The notes under the pieces were generated by a model, which saw only the letters and a list, made by a program, of their open reading frames with translations, was not told the DNA's origin and did not search any database. Of a stretch of 53,397 nt of DNA, positions 43,048-51,318 are shown piece after piece. The number at the start of each line of letters is the position of its first letter. Position 1 is the stretch's first letter. Origin of the DNA: Verrucomicrobiia bacterium (GTDB lineage Bacteria; Verrucomicrobiota; Verrucomicrobiia; Verrucomicrobiales; DEV007). The DNA is taken from the NCBI GenBank assembly GCA_020439995.1, contig JAGROY010000211.1, forward strand, positions 1 through 53,397, written 5' to 3'. The position numbers and the translations under genes are program-made.

Positions 43048-45915
43048 TTACTCCTCGGTCACCCGATAGTAGCGCACGCTTGTTGCCGGGAACCCAGACA
43101 CATCGGTGTAAGTCGTTTCTTCACCTTCGGATTGGTGCCCGTCGGTAAGCTCTTCCCACTGCACAAAATCTTCGGTAGACTCCACCAGATAGGTTTTGTC
43201 AGGCCGGGAAGTCCAGGTCAGTACGACGTTACCGTTGTCTTTGTTTAATGCGATATCCGAAAAGCGAAGATCTGCCGGCCCCCCGGCTCCCATGGCATTG
43301 ATTTCGAGGGCGACGTAGTCGAACTGAATCCAGCTTCCACCTGACCCCCCAGTGCGCTCGATAGTGATCAAGTTTTCACCCGGTACCGCCCCTGCGGATT
43401 CTGCTGAAAAAATCGGCTGCCACAGGAGCGGACTGATCACTCCCAGCTGCTCCCCGATGACAGTGTCATTGAAGCTTACCTGAAGATCGTGAGTACTTTC
43501 TTCCCCACCGCTTCCTAACAGAATGAGATCCACCGTTAATCGAAACTCATTGGCTAGGGCTGCCTCCTGATCGGTCAGGTTGAAGTGGATGCGGGAGAAG
43601 AGGTCGCCAGACGTCAAAGCCCGCTCAAAGGTCGCCCATTCTTCATCCTGATCGACGGTGCCAATCAATTCGTCTTCGTAGGTGCCCGCAAAATAGTAGT
43701 CGTCATCCAATGTAGCAGGATCCCCGGGAAGATCGTTCTGATTGCCATTCTCCTGAGCAAACTCCGCCTGAGATCCGTCATCGTTGCCGATTTGCCAAAG
43801 ATCCGAAAATGGATTGAAGGCCACAGTTACGGTCTGGGTTTCAACATCAGCTCCACGCGTTGCTGTAATTGTGTAAGCCGTCGTCGCTGTGATCCCAGCG
43901 ATTTCAATTTGCCCCACCCCGTCGAAGGTCTGCTCATCGACTGCACCGATTCCACTGATCGAAACTTGCGCCGCCGGATCAACTCTCCAGTCGAGGAAAA
44001 ACGCTTCACCAGCCCGGACTTCTGCCACGGTGGAGGTATAGCTTTCGACCGCCCTTACACGGACGCTGATCTCGCGGGTATCAGTAACACCGTTAAGAGT
44101 CGATGTAAGCGTATAAGTGGTGTTATTCTCGGGCATCAGCACGATATTGCCCTGGCCGTTTTCCGAGGTGATTGGAGTGTCAGGGCTCAGCGACAGCTCG
44201 GCACTGGGGTGCGCGACCCAGCTGAGTGTAACACTTTGGCCAGCCGACAGCACGACACGGTCGCTGGCGAAGTTACAGATGGCCTCCGAACAGCCAACGG
44301 CAGACGTGTCGACCTCGAAGCTGATAAAGTCGAATTGAATCCAGCTACCATCGGTACCGCCCACACGAGTGACTTCAATCACGTTTTCTCCTGCCACAGC
44401 ATTCACATCTCCGGAAGGAACGATCCGCTCGATATAGACCGGCTCTTCCACCTGAAGGTTCTCGCTCAGGAGTTCATCATTCATACGATATTCCAGATCA
44501 TGGATGCCCAGGCCGTCGGCAGCACTTCCGAGGGCAAACATATCGAACCCGATTCGATAGACAGCTTCAGGGTGGGCCTGAACATCATCAAGGTTGAAGT
44601 GAACTCTGATGGCGGAGTCACCGGATGTTACGGCCCGTTCGAAGTTGGTCCAAGGTTCGTCCTGCTCAACGATTCCAATAGGATCAGGGTACGTTCCTGC
44701 AAGGTAATAATCATCATCGAGGCCAACAGGGTTTCCTGGCGGAGGATTGACACCCATTTCCTGGCTGAAGTCCCCCTGACTTTCATCATCTTCACCGATC
44801 TGCCAAAGCCTCACAAAGCTACTGATGAGAACCGTCACCTCTGCAGTCGCTGTCTCTTCTCCCAGCGTCGCGGTTAAAGTGTAAGTGGTGGATGGTGCCA
44901 CAGGAGTCACATCTACGGTTCCCGTGCCCCCCCCATTGTCAATGTCACCTACACCCGGAGAAATACTTAGCGTCGCGTCTGGGTGAACATTCCACATCAG
45001 TGAGGCAGAGTTGCCTTCCGGCACTGCAGAAGTATTGGATGTGAACAAAGTAATCAGGCGTACCGCAACGGTCACCGTCTTGGTAGCGGTGGTATTATCC
45101 GGCAAAGTTGCCGTAATTGTATAGGTTGTCGTTGCATTCGGAGTGACCTCAATCGATCCCGCACCAAATTGTGTCTCGTCATCAACGGAACCAACTCCCT
45201 GGTCGACGGAAAAAGTAGCATCGGGGCTGCCCACCCAAGTGAGCATCGCCGCACCTCCAGGATTAATGGTGGCAGCACTTGAACTGAAAACGCAAAGGGG
45301 ATCCTCGCAGCCCGCTTGGGACGTATCAATCTCCATCTGCACGTAGTCGAACTGGATCCAGCTGGAGTCCGTTCCGCCGGTACGGGTGATCGTAATCACA
45401 TTCTCGCCTTCAACTGCCCCGAAGTCGCTCGCAGTCCCTTCGGACTGAACCAGAAGTTCAGCGCTCAGGTCAGTAATCGATTCAAAAACATCGTCGTTGA
45501 ACCGGTACTCCAAGTCGTGAGTCCCAGCCCCATCAGCTGCGCTGCCGAGCGCAATCATATCGAACGAAAGTCGGTACTGCGCCAGAGGATGTGCTTGCTC
45601 AGCATCAAGGTAAAAATGCAGGCGCACGGTCGGATCACCTGAAGTAACAGCCCGTTCAAAATTGGCCCAATCCTCATCTTCGTCTAATGTACCAATCGGA
45701 TCATCGTAGATCCCCTTGAAGTAGAAGTCATCGTCGTTCAGGAATGGATCACCCGGCGGGTCGTTGATACCCTGCTCCTGGACGAAATCCGCCTGGGAGT
45801 TATCGTCTTCTCCAGCGCGCCAAAGTTCTTCAAATTGTGCATCGGCATGCGTCATCAGCGCGACGGCGATACACGCAGTGATCAAAAGGGGATTTCTGTT
45901 CATAACAAATTTCAT
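43048..45915 (-). CDS. Secreted multi-domain protein with three copies of an unknown domain and four Ig-like domains
   Basis: From ATG 45915 the protein has 955 residues with a signal peptide (NPLLITACIAVALMTHADAQ). The order is A-Ig-Ig-A-Ig-Ig-A-tail. Each A unit (about 165 residues) starts LWxxGxDDxSQxxFxQExG, passes DDDxYxxGxYxDxIGxxxxDExWxxFERAxTSGD and HDLxxxFND, and ends GENxIxIxRxGGxxxSWIQFDYVxxEI. The Ig-like units show LTWVGSPDATFSV and TTYTITATLPD patterns. The tail has VVLTWTSRPDKTYLVESTED. Two Cys pairs (GCEDPLC, GCSEAIC) occur after the first and second A units. The ending with a WIQFDY strand is reminiscent of jelly-roll carbohydrate-binding domains. The function is unknown. The longer start at 45993 is not favoured. 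Confidence 0.78.
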   Translation of the reverse strand: MKFVMNRNPLLITACIAVALMTHADAQFEELWRAGEDDNSQADFVQEQGINDPPGDPFLNDDDFYFKGIYDDPIGTLDEDEDWANFERAVTSGDPTVRLHFYLDAEQAHPLAQYRLSFDMIALGSAADGAGTHDLEYRFNDDVFESITDLSAELLVQSEGTASDFGAVEGENVITITRTGGTDSSWIQFDYVQMEIDTSQAGCEDPLCVFSSSAATINPGGAAMLTWVGSPDATFSVDQGVGSVDDETQFGAGSIEVTPNATTTYTITATLPDNTTATKTVTVAVRLITLFTSNTSAVPEGNSASLMWNVHPDATLSISPGVGDIDNGGGTGTVDVTPVAPSTTYTLTATLGEETATAEVTVLISSFVRLWQIGEDDESQGDFSQEMGVNPPPGNPVGLDDDYYLAGTYPDPIGIVEQDEPWTNFERAVTSGDSAIRVHFNLDDVQAHPEAVYRIGFDMFALGSAADGLGIHDLEYRMNDELLSENLQVEEPVYIERIVPSGDVNAVAGENVIEVTRVGGTDGSWIQFDFISFEVDTSAVGCSEAICNFASDRVVLSAGQSVTLSWVAHPSAELSLSPDTPITSENGQGNIVLMPENNTTYTLTSTLNGVTDTREISVRVRAVESYTSTVAEVRAGEAFFLDWRVDPAAQVSISGIGAVDEQTFDGVGQIEIAGITATTAYTITATRGADVETQTVTVAFNPFSDLWQIGNDDGSQAEFAQENGNQNDLPGDPATLDDDYYFAGTYEDELIGTVDQDEEWATFERALTSGDLFSRIHFNLTDQEAALANEFRLTVDLILLGSGGEESTHDLQVSFNDTVIGEQLGVISPLLWQPIFSAESAGAVPGENLITIERTGGSGGSWIQFDYVALEINAMGAGGPADLRFSDIALNKDNGNVVLTWTSRPDKTYLVESTEDFVQWEELTDGHQSEGEETTYTDVSGFPATSVRYYRVTEE

Positions 45916-46089
45916 GGGATCGTGACAGAATCCAGAGAGTGCAGTCAATCGCCGAATTGCCAATTCGATCAAAATTGCCGTAGGGCACGCCAATCGCGGC
46001 CAGATTGAGAGGCTTTTTCATCGCAGATTCATTGAATACGGCTAATTGCAGGAGTAATTCCAACGCTGCTTGTCCTCAGCCATGGTAAA

Positions 46090-48009
46090 ATGGTAGCCTT
46101 GTCCGTGGTGACGTTTTCTATCAGCAACTTCAGATGTCTGTCCCTGCTTTCTCTGGGGACGATACTTCTCCATTGTAGCGCCTGCGGCCAAGCGACTCGC
46201 GACGGGAATGCAGAGGCACCTGCGAAAGCCTCTCCTCTGGATTCCATGGAAAATCTGGTGGAGTCGGAACAATTGATTCTCGACCTGACTCCCCATGCTG
46301 GCAGGCTTGGCCAGGCACTTCTCAATCTTCAACTCCCTGACTACCAGAGCAGCGATTTATTCGAACCCGATTTTCGAGTGGAGTCGACCATAGAAAGCGG
46401 CACCGACGAGGAACGTCACTTATTGCCTGGCTTCAATGAAGTTTCTCTGCCGACCGGAAGCAGTACTTTGCAGGAATGGTTTCTCGAGGGAATCGTGTTT
46501 TACGAACATGCACGGGTTTACTTTGAGAGGGGAAATCTAGCAGATTCCTCAAGGACGGTGTTTGAAAGCGACATGGGTATCGAGGCTCTCGCCCGGGCAG
46601 ACAGTTCTGCGGGCAGCCCCTGGATCTCAACTTCAGGAAAAATGCACGTGACGTGGCACCGCAATCCTGCGGTCGGCGATGGGGAATCCCCATGGAAAAT
46701 CGCCACCTGGAAACAGAAATCGCTCCATCGGCAGGTGGTGCCACAGAGGCTATTCGACGAAGTTCTCGCTGAGGCCCTGCCAGATTCGCGTGAACTCGCA
46801 CGTGCCCGCGAGTCGCTCCACGAGCAGAACATCGTCAAGTTATTCACGACTGATCGCTACACGGTGACAAAACAAATCCAGGCCGACTATCAGGATCTCG
46901 AATCTACCTACCAGCACCCGGCGTTGTCGGTGGTCGACATCGATGATGACGGCTTTGATGACTTGTACGTCACTGACCGATGGGGGCCGAATCAATTGCT
47001 ACACAATCAGGGCGACGGCACTTTTACGGACATCGCACCAGAACTGGGCCTGGCGATCGAGGGATTCTGCAATGCAGCGCTATTCGCGGACTTTGACAAC
47101 GATGGCGATCAGGATGTGTTCATCGGCCGCAGTCTTGAACGGTCGCTCTTTCTCCGCAACGAGAACGGCCACTTTGTCGATCGCTCATCAGAGATACTGC
47201 CCTTCCCCTTGCCGTATCTTGTGTCCACCATTTCGGCCGCTGACTACAACAATGACGGCCTGCTGGATGTCTACCTGGGACTCTACGGGCCGTCTGGAAA
47301 TGAATTCAAGGTGGAAGACTGGGCCGCTGATTTCTTTCCAGGGCAAAAGGGAATGCAACAGGAACTGGTGAAGCGCTTTGCCGACGAACACCGCTACCTC
47401 AACCGTCTGGGCCCACCTAACATGCTACTAACGAATCGTGGTGCGGGCAAGTTTTCGGTACGAGCGGAAGCCGGAGCATTAGCAGAATGGCACAATACCT
47501 ATCAAAGCTCATGGGCAGATTTCGACGATGATGGCGACGTCGATCTCTACGTGTGCAATGACTTTGCTCCCGATCATCTTTACCGCAATGACGGGCCTGC
47601 ACCGGGCAACGGGCCGCAGCGTTTTGTGGAAGTCTCGACTGAAATGGCGGGCAATGCGATGTCGGGATTCGGAATGGGCGCGAGCTGGGGTGACTACGAC
47701 CGCGACGGACAGCTCGACCTTTACGTGTCAAATATGTTCAGCAAAGCTGGCCGCCGGATCACGAGCCAGCTTGAGGGACTGGACGCGCGTGTTCCGCACG
47801 CGGCGCAGGGCAGCCTGCTGTTTCACAACGAAGGCGCAAAATTTGAACAGGTCGCAGGAGTGAATGCTCCAGCGATGCAGGTGGCAAAGGTCGGCTGGTC
47901 GTACGGCGGCCAGTTTGTAGATGTCGATAACGATGGCTGGCTGGACATCTACGCGTCCAGCGGATACTACACGGCACCGGCTGAAATCGCCAACAACCAG
48001 GATTTGTGA
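46090..48009 (+). CDS. FG-GAP/VCBS repeat protein, N-terminal part before an in-frame TGA
   Basis: There are 639 residues to the TGA at 48007-48009. A signal peptide (FRCLSLLSLGTILLHCSACG) is followed by an all-helical/unknown segment (to about 270). Then come FG-GAP/VCBS repeats with calcium loops (DIDDDGFDDLYV, DFDNDGDQDVFIG, DYNNDGLLDVYLG, DFDDDGDVDLYV, DYDRDGQLDLYV, DVDNDGWLDIYA). These form a beta-propeller. The reading frame does not end naturally. After the TGA the same frame continues with SVLWRAVVRTDP, more FG-GAP, ASPIC/UnbV and thioredoxin-like parts to 49140, so the two open frames are one 1016-codon gene. The stop may be selenocysteine, a nonsense mutation or an error. The gene is divergent from the multi-domain protein gene. 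Confidence 0.8.
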   Translation: MVALSVVTFSISNFRCLSLLSLGTILLHCSACGQATRDGNAEAPAKASPLDSMENLVESEQLILDLTPHAGRLGQALLNLQLPDYQSSDLFEPDFRVESTIESGTDEERHLLPGFNEVSLPTGSSTLQEWFLEGIVFYEHARVYFERGNLADSSRTVFESDMGIEALARADSSAGSPWISTSGKMHVTWHRNPAVGDGESPWKIATWKQKSLHRQVVPQRLFDEVLAEALPDSRELARARESLHEQNIVKLFTTDRYTVTKQIQADYQDLESTYQHPALSVVDIDDDGFDDLYVTDRWGPNQLLHNQGDGTFTDIAPELGLAIEGFCNAALFADFDNDGDQDVFIGRSLERSLFLRNENGHFVDRSSEILPFPLPYLVSTISAADYNNDGLLDVYLGLYGPSGNEFKVEDWAADFFPGQKGMQQELVKRFADEHRYLNRLGPPNMLLTNRGAGKFSVRAEAGALAEWHNTYQSSWADFDDDGDVDLYVCNDFAPDHLYRNDGPAPGNGPQRFVEVSTEMAGNAMSGFGMGASWGDYDRDGQLDLYVSNMFSKAGRRITSQLEGLDARVPHAAQGSLLFHNEGAKFEQVAGVNAPAMQVAKVGWSYGGQFVDVDNDGWLDIYASSGYYTAPAEIANNQDL

Positions 48010-48012
48010 AGT

Positions 48013-49140
48013 GTGCTCTGGCGCGCGGTCGTGCGCACCGATCCGGCGAAGGGTGACGAGCTCAAGCAAAGCGAGGTTTTCGAAGCATCCAACCGCGAAG
48101 CCGCCAAAGACCTGCGAAGCGACGCGTGGGGGAAGAATTCGCTCAGCGGCAGGGAGCGCAACCGTTTGTTTTTGAGCCAACAGGGAAAGCAGTTCACCGA
48201 CGTTTCGCTGGTAAGCGGCGCAGATCACATCGGCGACGGACGCAGCACCGTGATGTTTGATTATGACCGCGACGGTTGGGTGGACATTGCAGGCGTCAAT
48301 GTGAATGCCCCACGCCTCGTCCTGTTTCGCAACCGCATCGGCGAACTTCCCGGTATCGCTGGCTCCCGTCACCTGGTGGCGCTGCGGTTTCGTGGTGCCA
48401 GTCGAATCGACAGCATTTCCCCGGTCAGATCAAATCGCGATGGCTACGGTGCCAAAGTCATGCTGACCCTGCCCGATGGCTCAACAATTGTGGACGAGCA
48501 CCGCTGCGGCGAAGGCTTCTCCGCGCAGAACAGCAGCACCATGCTCATCGGCGTCGGTTCCCATGAGCACATCAAGCAACTAAAAATGCGCTGGCCGTCA
48601 GGAGTCGAACAGACATTTACCAACCTGCCCGTCGACTCGCTGATTTCGATTGAGGAGCTTGAAACAACTCCTAACATTGCCCCCTATCGGATCCCCAACC
48701 CTGCCCGTACCATCGCATCTGGAAAAACTCGCGAATTTTTTACACTGGTGACCGACCCGGCAACCACGGCGAAACTGCGACTGCACGTGCTGACGGCGAC
48801 GTGGTGCGTGGCCTGCAAGAAGGAACTGCCTCACCTGGCGCGCTTGCGGGAACACTTCACCACAGCCCAACTGGCCATGACCGGCCTGCCAGGTGATGCG
48901 GAAGAGGCGCCCGATCAATTACTCGCCGACGCCAAAAAGCACCGTCCCGCCTATCAGCTGGTGCCGAAAATTGACGCATCCGAAAGGACAGCAGTCAACG
49001 CACTACTCCAGCAACATCTGGGATCGATCGCCTCCACACTTCCATCCTTTATCCTGACGGATGCCGACGGCACGGTTCTTCAAGTCGGAATCGGTAGTCC
49101 GACATTGTCCGAGATCACGCGGCACCTGACCAAAGAGTAA
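48013..49140 (+). CDS. Continuation of the FG-GAP gene: ASPIC/UnbV and thioredoxin-like domains
   Basis: This part is in the same frame as the preceding one, separated only by TGA. The first 90 residues finish the propeller (FDYDRDGWVDIAGV). An ASPIC/UnbV domain follows (about 100-215, GYGAKVMLTLPDGSTIVDEH, WPSGVEQTFTNLPVDS). The last 130 residues are a thioredoxin/TlpA-like fold with a redox motif TWCVACKKELPHL and the cis-Pro-like ASTLPSFILTDADG. It has no signal peptide or ribosome site of its own, so it is unlikely to be an independent gene. The joined product would be an exported protein that pairs a calcium propeller with a thiol-redox domain. It converges with the coiled-coil protein gene over a terminator. 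Confidence 0.78.
   Translation: MLWRAVVRTDPAKGDELKQSEVFEASNREAAKDLRSDAWGKNSLSGRERNRLFLSQQGKQFTDVSLVSGADHIGDGRSTVMFDYDRDGWVDIAGVNVNAPRLVLFRNRIGELPGIAGSRHLVALRFRGASRIDSISPVRSNRDGYGAKVMLTLPDGSTIVDEHRCGEGFSAQNSSTMLIGVGSHEHIKQLKMRWPSGVEQTFTNLPVDSLISIEELETTPNIAPYRIPNPARTIASGKTREFFTLVTDPATTAKLRLHVLTATWCVACKKELPHLARLREHFTTAQLAMTGLPGDAEEAPDQLLADAKKHRPAYQLVPKIDASERTAVNALLQQHLGSIASTLPSFILTDADGTVLQVGIGSPTLSEITRHLTKE
48021..48036 (+). promoter_or_regulatory. SECIS-like hairpin downstream of in-frame TGA
   Basis: GCGCGC (48021-48026) pairs with GTGCGC (48031-48036), including one G-U, and closes a GGTC loop (48027-48030). The loop begins 17 bases after the TGA at 48007-48009. The loop sequence and distance resemble the selenocysteine insertion hairpin of E. 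coli fdhF, whose minimal apical loop is also GGUC. GC-rich coding sequence can form such hairpins by chance. Confidence 0.35.
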
Positions 49141-49186
49141 CTCGGACTTTGAGCTAACTAACGCTCATGCTATTTTCGCACGATCA

Positions 49187-49230
49187 AACAAAAAAGCGGG
49201 CATCCCCTCTCAGGGAAACCCGCTTGTTTG
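49187..49230. terminator. Intrinsic terminator between convergent genes
   Basis: AAGCGGG (49194-49200) pairs with CCCGCTT (49219-49225). The loop contains a smaller CCCT/AGGG pairing. Runs of A precede it and TTGTTTGTG follows, so it can work in both directions, for the FG-GAP gene and for the coiled-coil gene. Confidence 0.75.
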
Positions 49231-49262
49231 TGTGGTAGCAGAAAAAATCTACGAAGCCTGGT

Positions 49263-50381
49263 TTACGGAAGGACTGTGCTGAACTCAGGGGCAAGTCCCA
49301 CGGGCTGAGCCGCTTCACCGTTGTCACCAAACTCGCGATGCAGCGTCTGGAACTGGCTAGTCAGCGTTTCCACTTTCACAGCCAGATCATTGTATGCGGT
49401 GGTGAGCACGTCACGCTCAAGCTCGAGTGCCTGGCGCTCTGCGGTCAGCTCTTCAATTTTCGCATCCTTACGCAGGCCTTCAGTATCTGTAGCGGCAGCG
49501 GTGTCGATTTGATCCTGCAAAGTTGCAAGGCGAGTTACTAGATCCTGGCGGTTCTGCACCAGAGCTGCCTGGTCGTCCTTTAAACGCTGGATGGTTTCCT
49601 GCTTGGTCTCGTTTTCCTCAAGCAGCGACTGCAAACGTTCGGTCAGTTCGTTGACTTCCTGTGCAAGCTTCTTGCGAGTGTCGATCAGCATGCGCTTCTC
49701 TTCCTCAAGACGATCAAGGAGCCCTTTCTGATCTTCTGCAATCTTTTGCAGACCGGAGATCTTCTCCTGCAACTCCTTATTCTCACTGGCCGTTCCAGCA
49801 AGTGCAGTGTTCTCATCCTTCAGCTTGGAAAGCTCTCCATTGAGGCGGTCAATGGTTCCCTTCAACTCAGCAACCAGTGTGGTCTGATCTTTGACGCGAG
49901 CAAAGAGAGAAGCCACTTCCTTCTGCAATCCCATCCGCTCGCTCTGGAGTGTTGCGACAGTTTGCTTCAGACCTTCTTCGCGCTTTGCGGAATCAGCGAG
50001 GCTCCCTTCCAACTGGGAGATTTTGGTATTCGCAGAAGCCAGCTTCGTGGTGAGATCAGCTGCCTTCTCAGTGCTGGCCTTGAGCTGGGCTTCGGTTTCC
50101 CCAAGCTTTACGGTCAACGATGCTACATTCTTCTCTGCCTCGTCGGCACGGGTCGTCTGTGTAGCGACATTCCCCTCAAGCGAGGCTACTTCCCCCTCAA
50201 GCTCGTGCTGAGTGTGAATGAGGTGATTCTTTTCCGTCCTCAGATTTTGCTCGAGTTTCTTCGAGTATCCAAGAAAGGCCAGTATGCAGATGATAAAAAC
50301 CCAAATGCCCCAACTGCGGGATTTTCCCGCGGAAGCTTCCGAGTCGTAAACTTTTCCGGTAGTAGTATGAACAGATTCCAT
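49263..50381 (-). CDS. Single-span membrane protein with long coiled coil
   Basis: The protein has 372 residues. A short polar N-terminus is followed by one membrane span (about 24-41, WGIWVFIICILAFLGY). Then about 300 residues are nearly unbroken heptads rich in Glu, Lys, Leu, Gln and Thr (KNVASLTVKLGETEAQLKAS, LQEKISGLQKIAEDQKGLLD). The tail is Pro/Glu-containing and non-helical (GDNGEAAQPVGLAPEFSTVLP is the end; shown as the last 21 residues minus one). No enzymatic motif is seen. Such proteins can act as envelope spacers or scaffolds. The length and spacing of heptads are regular, without the TolA or SMC hallmarks. An AT-rich 246-base stretch upstream (50382-50627), with several TATAAT-like tracts, probably holds its promoter. 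Confidence 0.72.
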   Translation of the reverse strand: MESVHTTTGKVYDSEASAGKSRSWGIWVFIICILAFLGYSKKLEQNLRTEKNHLIHTQHELEGEVASLEGNVATQTTRADEAEKNVASLTVKLGETEAQLKASTEKAADLTTKLASANTKISQLEGSLADSAKREEGLKQTVATLQSERMGLQKEVASLFARVKDQTTLVAELKGTIDRLNGELSKLKDENTALAGTASENKELQEKISGLQKIAEDQKGLLDRLEEEKRMLIDTRKKLAQEVNELTERLQSLLEENETKQETIQRLKDDQAALVQNRQDLVTRLATLQDQIDTAAATDTEGLRKDAKIEELTAERQALELERDVLTTAYNDLAVKVETLTSQFQTLHREFGDNGEAAQPVGLAPEFSTVLP

Positions 50382-50627
50382 AGGTGGTAGTGTTGTGGCC
50401 AGATTACTGATAATCCAATATTTACAAAAGCCCGAGCTAATTTCAGTAAAGAATGTCCGATATTAAAATCAACAAAATAATTCGTATAAACAAGAACTTT
50501 AGACACCTAAAGCAACTTTTTCTACCGTCCGCATACAAAGCACAGCCAGCAGCCTGATGCTCGTAGTGCACAGTTGATTTAATAATGATTCATAATTACC
50601 TTATAATAAACAATTTATAATTCAAGC

Positions 50628-51284
50628 TTAGTGCCAGGATGTGATTTGGTTCAGCTTTTGACGATTAATGGATGGGACGGAGCAATTTTCCACTGGAAAT
50701 CCCACTACAAGCAGCAAAAAGGGCTTTTCTGAGCATGGACGATTGAGAATGGAATTGAGGAAGGCCATCGGACTCGGAGTGTGGGTGAGCGACGCTAATC
50801 CCGCACGGTGAAGTGCGGCAATGAGAAATCCGGTCGCGATTCCCACTGATTCTTTAGCATAGTATGTGGCAGTATCCTGCCCGTCAGGGCCCGTCACGGA
50901 AGACTTCTGGAATACCGCGATGAGGGCGGGAGCACGTTCCAGGAATGGCTTTGATGCAGTCGTGCCAAGCGGAGCGAGTGACTTCAGCCAGCGATCGGGA
51001 GCCCGTTTATCATAGAATTCGCGCTCATTCCCTTCGGCTGCCTGGCGGATCTGATTTTTCAGGGCCGGTGATGTTACCACAGCGAAATGCCATGGCTGCA
51101 GGTTCGCACCGCTGGGAGCTGATCCCGCCGCGCGCAGACAATCTTCGAGCACCCCTGGCGGGATCGCCTTTGAGGAAAAATCACGTACGGTGCGCCGACG
51201 CATCAGCTCATCCGCAAACTCGTGCGCCCTCGCGGAGATTTCTTCATCGCGGCGTTCTGTTAACTTGAGCGGCACCGTGTCCAT
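50628..51284 (-). CDS. Nitroreductase-family protein, iodotyrosine-deiodinase-like
   Basis: This 218-residue FMN-dependent flavoprotein has RRRTVRDFSSKAIPPGVLED, APSGANLQPWHFAVV, an active-site lid region NEREFYDKRAPDRW, APLGTTASKPFLERAPALI, YYAKESVGIATGFLIAALH, and LTHTPSPMAFLNSILNRP. This set follows the iodotyrosine deiodinase subgroup, which reductively removes halogen from halotyrosines, more than the nitro-reducing subgroups. The lid Glu/Tyr/Lys pattern used to bind the zwitterion of halotyrosine appears as Glu...Tyr...Lys/Arg. Activity on halotyrosine is inferred. It follows the methyltransferase by 34 bases and rfbA before that, though no functional link with sugar biosynthesis is evident. 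Confidence 0.85.
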   Translation of the reverse strand: MDTVPLKLTERRDEEISARAHEFADELMRRRTVRDFSSKAIPPGVLEDCLRAAGSAPSGANLQPWHFAVVTSPALKNQIRQAAEGNEREFYDKRAPDRWLKSLAPLGTTASKPFLERAPALIAVFQKSSVTGPDGQDTATYYAKESVGIATGFLIAALHRAGLASLTHTPSPMAFLNSILNRPCSEKPFLLLVVGFPVENCSVPSINRQKLNQITSWH

Positions 51285-51318
51285 ATCGACTGCTGCGATT
51301 CAAAAATAGAATGAGGCG

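Noticed and set aside
43585..44877. A 430-codon plus-strand open frame opposite the Ig-repeat protein
   Set aside because: The opposite strand encodes clear repeats and Ig-like domains; this frame shows none and repeats only because its antisense partner does.
43048..45915. DNA-level tandem repeats or recombination hot spot
   Set aside because: Similarity among the three units is at protein level only. The nucleotide sequences have diverged, so this is an old domain duplication, not a mobile or slippage repeat.
48013..49140. The C-terminal frame as an independent gene
   Set aside because: It starts inside a conserved segment directly after a stop in the same frame, has no ribosome site or signal peptide, and completes the domains begun upstream.
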